From: Veillonellales bacterium
Lineage (GTDB): Bacteria; Bacillota; Negativicutes; JAAYSF01
Direction: 5' to 3'
NCBI GenBank assembly: GCA_039680175.1
Contig: JBDKTO010000067.1
Location: 96,530 to 160,529 of the forward strand
Length of the DNA stretch: 64,000 bases
A model generated the notes under the pieces. It was not told where the DNA came from and ran no database searches. It saw only the letters and a list, made by a program, of their open reading frames with translations. Shown one piece after another: positions 61,071 through 64,000 of the stretch. A program made the position numbers and the translations under genes. Each line of letters opens with the position of its first letter. Position 1 is the stretch's first letter.

Positions 61071-61189
61071 AATTCAGGTGAAGTTTGAACTTCATCTGAA
61101 TTTTAGTCGAATTTATCCAGGGACTTAGCCGCTCTTAACTCCCACTCACAGAAGTGGGAGTCTTAAAGCGGCTTGGTCATCGGATAAAT
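61071..61189. repeat. Two large hairpins upstream of the pseudouridine synthase gene
   Basis: The first (61071-61102) is AATTCAGGTGAAGT pairing with ACTTCATCTGAATT, one mismatch. The second (61111-61189) is nested: outer ATTTATCC/GGATAAAT, then GACTTAGCCGCT pairing with AGCGGCTTGGTC, and an inner CTCCCACT/AGTGGGAG loop. The total span is about 120 bases of near-continuous palindrome, which is larger than a normal terminator and lacks a T-run. Confidence 0.6.
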
Positions 61190-61228
61190 AAAAATCAACC
61201 TTGTTTTTAACTACTAAAGGAGCACAAT

Positions 61229-62116
61229 ATGCCAGATTTTAAAGTACCTGAAGCAATACCAGCCGCCATATCGGTAAAAGACTTTCTACGGCATCATGCC
61301 GGTATCTCTTTGACGGTTTGGCGAAAAATTAAACACACCGGCTCCATCGCGGTCAACAACCATCCCGTTGTAAATTATGCTCTGGTCAAGCCGGGAGATA
61401 TTATTACCGTCACTTGGAAACAGGACTGCGCAATACCGGCTACTCCCTTACCGCTTCAAATATCCTATGAAGATGATTCTATGCTCATTATTGATAAACC
61501 GGCGGGAATTTTGGTTCATCCAACAAAAATTACCGATACGGATACATTAGCCAATGCAGTCATGTTTTATTACCAACAATGCGGATTTTCTTATGGCTTT
61601 CATCCGGTTCACCGCTTGGATCGAAACACTTCCGGTTTAGTGTTAATCGCCAAATCTCCCCATATTCAATACTTACTTTCACGCGACAATGTGAAAGCTT
61701 TACAGCGTGTTTACCAAGCTGTTGTCAGTGGCTCACCCGAGCCGTCCGCGGGAATGATTAATTTGCCAATTGGTCGAGCCCCCAATAGCATTATCCAACG
61801 TATGGTTCGATCTGACGGACAAAAAGCCATAACCAGCTATCACGTTATAAAGTCGTTTACTGCGGCCAGTTTAATTGAACTGGAACTTTTTACAGGCCGC
61901 ACCCATCAAATCCGGGCTCATCTATCCTATATCGGCCATCCGCTGCTAGGCGATGATCTCTACGGCGGCTCCAACCAGCTAATCTGCAGACAAGCCCTTC
62001 ATGCCGCCCAACTCAGCTTTACTCATCCACTAACCCATGAAGCCATCCGGATTCGAAGTCCTTTGCCGAATGATATGAGCAGACTGCTCTATCAGCTATC
62101 CACTGGAACTATCTAA
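61229..62116 (+). CDS. RluA-family pseudouridine synthase
   Basis: A 295-residue RNA-modifying enzyme. An S4-like N-terminal segment (ISVKDFLRHHAGISLTVWRK) is followed by the catalytic domain with HRLD at 128-131, where Asp131 is the nucleophile, inside VHRLDRNTSGLVLIAKS. The later motifs ELFTGRTHQIRAHL and GDDLYGG are standard. Target (23S rRNA, tRNA) cannot be assigned within RluA/C/D subgroups. AAAGGAG precedes the ATG. It is a single gene with a large hairpin structure upstream. Confidence 0.93.
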   Translation: MPDFKVPEAIPAAISVKDFLRHHAGISLTVWRKIKHTGSIAVNNHPVVNYALVKPGDIITVTWKQDCAIPATPLPLQISYEDDSMLIIDKPAGILVHPTKITDTDTLANAVMFYYQQCGFSYGFHPVHRLDRNTSGLVLIAKSPHIQYLLSRDNVKALQRVYQAVVSGSPEPSAGMINLPIGRAPNSIIQRMVRSDGQKAITSYHVIKSFTAASLIELELFTGRTHQIRAHLSYIGHPLLGDDLYGGSNQLICRQALHAAQLSFTHPLTHEAIRIRSPLPNDMSRLLYQLSTGTI

Positions 62117-62169
62117 CTGATAATTTCTCAGTTTAATTCTAAGTAGACAGATATGTATAACATAATTTG

Positions 62170-62229
62170 AAATGGTATAGCACATTCGCTTACGAATATA
62201 TGATATAATATTAAATGGTATATCACATT
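62170..62229 (+). promoter_or_regulatory. Promoter region of fba with two copies of a 17-base element
   Basis: AAATGGTATAGCACATT (62170-62186) and AAATGGTATATCACATT (62213-62229) differ at one base and are 43 bases apart, about four helical turns. Each is an imperfect palindrome (AATG-GT-AT / AT-CA-CATT). TATAAT lies between them, with a weak -35, so they resemble paired operators flanking the promoter. Confidence 0.55.
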
Positions 62230-62243
62230 AAGGAGGAATGTTC

Positions 62244-63173
62244 ATGTCACTCGTTACTTCTAAAGAGATGTTTAAAAAAGCCTATCAAAATCAATATGCC
62301 GTTGGAGCATTCAACGTAAACAACATGGAAATAATTCAAGGAATCGTTGATGCAGCCAAAGAAGAGCAAGCTCCACTTATTCTTCAGGTTTCAGCTGGAG
62401 CACGTAAATATGCCAAGCATGTTTACCTGATTAAACTTGTAGAAGCGGCGCTAGAAGATTCAGGATTACCCATTTGCTTGCATCTGGATCATGGAGAAGA
62501 CTTTGAAATCTGCAAATCCTGTGTCGATGGCGGTTTCACATCCGTTATGTTTGACGGATCGAAACATCCGTTTGAAGAAAATATTGCCATCACTAAAAAA
62601 GTGGTAGAATATGCACATGCCCATGGTGTAGTAGCGGAAGCGGAATTAGGACGTCTAGCCGGCGTAGAAGACGCACTAAAGGTTAATACCAAGGATGCTA
62701 CCTATACGGATCCCGATCAGGCAGTCGAATTTGTCGAACGAACCGGCGTAGACTCTTTGGCTATAGCCATAGGAACCAGTCATGGTGCCTATAAATTTAA
62801 AGGCGAACCGAGTCTGGATTTTGCCCGTTTAGAAAAAATCACCAACATGCTTCCTAATTACCCATTAGTCCTGCATGGCGCTTCCACTGTTCTGCCTGAA
62901 TTTGTTGAGAAATGCAATAAATATGGCGGCCAAATTAATGGCGCGCAGGGTGTACCGGAAGAAATGCTGTTGCGCGCCGGCAAACTAGGTGTTTGCAAAA
63001 TCAATATTGATACAGACCTTCGTTTGGCAATGACCGCATCTATACGTGAACACTTTATCACAAATCCCTCTGATTTTGATCCACGTCAGTACTTGAAACC
63101 AGCTCGCAACGCAATTAAAAATATGGTTAAACATAAAATCCGTAATGTCCTCAACTGCAGCAACCGTTTATAA
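62244..63173 (+). CDS. fba: Class II fructose-bisphosphate aldolase
   Basis: A zinc-dependent aldolase cleaving fructose 1,6-bisphosphate in glycolysis. The 309-residue chain begins MSLVTSKEMFKKAYQ and contains GAFNVNNMEIIQGIV, the zinc site HLDHGEDFE with the catalytic Asp, the conserved MFDGSKHPFEEN, and LVLHGAS near the second zinc histidine. The ATG at 62244 has GGAGG seven bases upstream; an ATG at 62238 is too close. It is monocistronic, with tandem operator-like repeats upstream and a terminator downstream. Confidence 0.96.
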   Translation: MSLVTSKEMFKKAYQNQYAVGAFNVNNMEIIQGIVDAAKEEQAPLILQVSAGARKYAKHVYLIKLVEAALEDSGLPICLHLDHGEDFEICKSCVDGGFTSVMFDGSKHPFEENIAITKKVVEYAHAHGVVAEAELGRLAGVEDALKVNTKDATYTDPDQAVEFVERTGVDSLAIAIGTSHGAYKFKGEPSLDFARLEKITNMLPNYPLVLHGASTVLPEFVEKCNKYGGQINGAQGVPEEMLLRAGKLGVCKINIDTDLRLAMTASIREHFITNPSDFDPRQYLKPARNAIKNMVKHKIRNVLNCSNRL

Positions 63174-63187
63174 AACTTATAATTCTA

Positions 63188-63222
63188 AAAAATACCTGTC
63201 CAAGTAATGGGCAGGTATTTTT
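63188..63222 (+). terminator. Terminator of fba
   Basis: AAAAATACCTG and CAGGTATTTTT enclose TCC/GGG pairs around AAGTAAT. Confidence 0.85.
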
Positions 63223-63308
63223 GCCGTCACGCGGACTGCCTCTTCCCACTTTAAAATCGCCACGGCTGACGCCTCGCGCTGACAGATACGACGGCTCATA
63301 GCTCATAA

Positions 63309-63335
63309 CAAAAAAGCACTCACAATGTGAGTGCT
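63309..63335 (-). terminator. Terminator after the rearranged 5S copy
   Basis: AGCACTCAC and GTGAGTGCT pair around AAT, followed on the minus strand by a run of T. The same terminator occurs at 63687-63713. Confidence 0.9.
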
Positions 63336-63342
63336 CTCTTAA

Positions 63343-63510
63343 CCAGCAACTATCTATCCTCCCAGGCCGTTTCCAACCAAGTACTTTCGACGTATATGGG
63401 GTTAAGCAGTGAACCGAAATCTATGATTTCGTGTGAATCGCTTACACAGAGTGAAACTACTGTGTTCGGTGTGGAACAGGTGGAACCCCATATACGTCGA
63501 TCGCCGATAG
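63343..63510 (-). pseudogene. Rearranged 5S rRNA copy with a 51-base internal insertion
   Basis: The 3' half (63343-63405) is almost identical to the intact 5S at 63721. Between positions equivalent to adjacent bases of the normal gene, 51 extra bases are inserted (about 63406-63456), holding a small hairpin (CGAAAT-CTATG-ATTTCG). The 5' end diverges: beyond ACCCCATA it no longer matches the normal 5' strand and helix I cannot form. It also contains a perfect 16-base inverted repeat (63388-63403 with 63484-63499). It is probably non-functional, or a new structured RNA. The left boundary of 63510 is approximate. Confidence 0.75.
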
Positions 63511-63513
63511 CAC

Positions 63514-63686
63514 CCCATCTGCGTCGTACCCGCAAGGGGTAAGCCGTAGTTCTAAGGCGCTAAAGTGCCAAGGACTACGCATTCATTCCTGCGGTCGCTC
63601 CTTCCGCGTACCTCCAGTACTGCTCCAGTCGTGTCCTCGTCATTCCTAGCATCTGGAGCACTCTCGTCAATCTCCGGATTATCACT
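63514..63686. other. Structured spacer between the two 5S copies
   Basis: About 170 bases without an open frame. It holds short hairpins: TACCCGC/GGGGTA (63527-63541), CGTAGT/ACTACG around AAGGC..GCC (63545-63580) and TGCTCCAG/CTGGAGCA (about 63624-63662). I do not recognise a tRNA. The two 5S copies lie in direct orientation and share their terminator. Confidence 0.5.
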
Positions 63687-63713
63687 AAAAAAAGCACTCA
63701 CAATGTGAGTGCT
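63687..63713 (-). terminator. Terminator after the intact 5S rRNA
   Basis: Identical hairpin to that at 63309-63335 (AGCACTCAC, AAT, GTGAGTGCT), with seven T following on the minus strand. Confidence 0.9.
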
Positions 63714-63720
63714 CTCTTAA

Positions 63721-63834
63721 CTGGCAACTATCTATCCTCCCAGGCCGTTTCCAACCAAGTACTTTCGACGTATATGGGCTTAACTACTGTGTTCGGTATG
63801 GGAACAGGTGGAGCCCCATAGCTGTCGTCACCAG
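63721..63834 (-). rRNA. rrf: 5S ribosomal RNA
   Basis: A 114-base gene. Its ends, CTGGTGAC and GTTGCCAG, pair as helix I. Conserved 5S sequences include CACCTGTTCCCATACCGAA and GAAAGTACTTGG. It follows the 23S 3' end by about 135 bases in the normal 23S-5S order of an rRNA operon read leftwards. Confidence 0.95.
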
Positions 63835-63969
63835 ATTAAGTGAAGTGAACTTCTCTTTCGAGTATGTTCCTTCAAAACTTCACAGAAGAAAGTGTTCGCA
63901 TGGATCGGACGGTTAGCTGTTGGCTGTTGGCTTTCTTTAGCCCCTAGCCAAAAGCTCATCGCCCGTTCT
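63835..63969 (-). other. 23S-5S intergenic spacer
   Basis: About 135 bases with no gene. It contains short AGCCAACAGCCAACAGC-type repetition (about 63920-63940) and presumably RNase processing sites. Confidence 0.6.
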
Positions 63970-64000
63970 TAAGTCAAGCCCTCGGCCTATTAGTACCAGT
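63970..64000 (-). rRNA. rrl: 3' end of 23S ribosomal RNA, cut by the window edge
   Basis: The minus strand reads ACTGGTACTAATAGGCCGAG and continues GGCTTGACTTAA, the conserved 3' end of bacterial 23S rRNA. The rest lies outside the window. Confidence 0.93.

Noticed and set aside
61071..61189. Guide-like RNA of an IS605/TnpB element
   Set aside because: Only a hairpin resembles such ends; no tnpA or tnpB gene or target-site pattern is visible in the window.
63327..63542. Open frames over the 5S region on both strands
   Set aside because: They overlap rRNA and its rearranged copy; composition and position show they are not genes.
1..64000. CRISPR array, prophage or integrative element
   Set aside because: No regularly spaced direct repeats, integrase, phage structural genes or att-site duplications were found, including next to tRNA-Leu.

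Overview
The window looks like chromosomal DNA of an anaerobic, endospore-forming Negativicute, most likely of the Sporomusaceae. This is an inference. It rests on an alpha/beta-type small acid-soluble spore protein (SASP), a family of SigH-type (Spo0H) promoters, an iron-only-hydrogenase-system regulator, a ferredoxin-fused EtfA, SepF, UPF0210/ACT proteins, and a T-box and PyrR control style typical of Firmicutes. I see no prophage, insertion sequence or CRISPR array. The content is ordinary core genome with a few unusual regulatory and RNA features.

Layout. 1-3.7 kb: a truncated L,D-transpeptidase, an orphan PAS histidine kinase, tRNA-Leu(CAA), a HIT-like DUF4931 protein and a cupin. 3.9-9.3 kb: an operon of YgjP-like protease, Old Yellow Enzyme and SIMPL protein, then small membrane proteins and an acyltransferase. 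9.3-23.4 kb: the DUF2007-pyk-unknown operon, etfBA, a DUF218 protein, dnaE, and an orphan ABC-binding-like protein with a U32 protein and a class III aminotransferase. 23.4-30.5 kb: sepF, typA, a beta-CASP nuclease, ylbF-murB, trmL and a TM1266-type regulator. 30.7-41 kb: a modular SGNH hydrolase, aroF-tyrA behind a tyrosine T-box, a 3D-domain protein, UPF0173, argA-like GNAT, an ACT-UPF0210-nth operon, DUF896, DUF1540 and a zinc ribbon. 41-50.9 kb: a diguanylate cyclase, a five-gene oligopeptide ABC operon and a carboxyltransferase (PycB/OadA type) behind a 0.4-kb leader. 50.9-63.2 kb: a TGS-uridine kinase, pit with its DUF47 partner, an aromatic-type aminotransferase, SASP, lysC, PyrR-attenuated uraA, yajQ, two possible spore proteins, an RluA synthase and fba. 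63.3-64 kb: the 3' end of an rRNA operon read leftwards (23S end, an intact 5S, then a second rearranged 5S-like copy).

How the parts connect. Amino acid supply (aroF-tyrA, lysC, aminotransferases), central carbon metabolism (pyk, fba, PycB/OadA), pyrimidine uptake and phosphate uptake are each locally controlled. The most coherent signal across the window is GCAGGAWW-N14-GAAT, the SigH promoter pattern. It stands before the orphan kinase, sepF, lysC, the beta-CASP nuclease, a small membrane protein and, less exactly, several others. The most unusual single locus is the 5S rRNA duplication at the right end.
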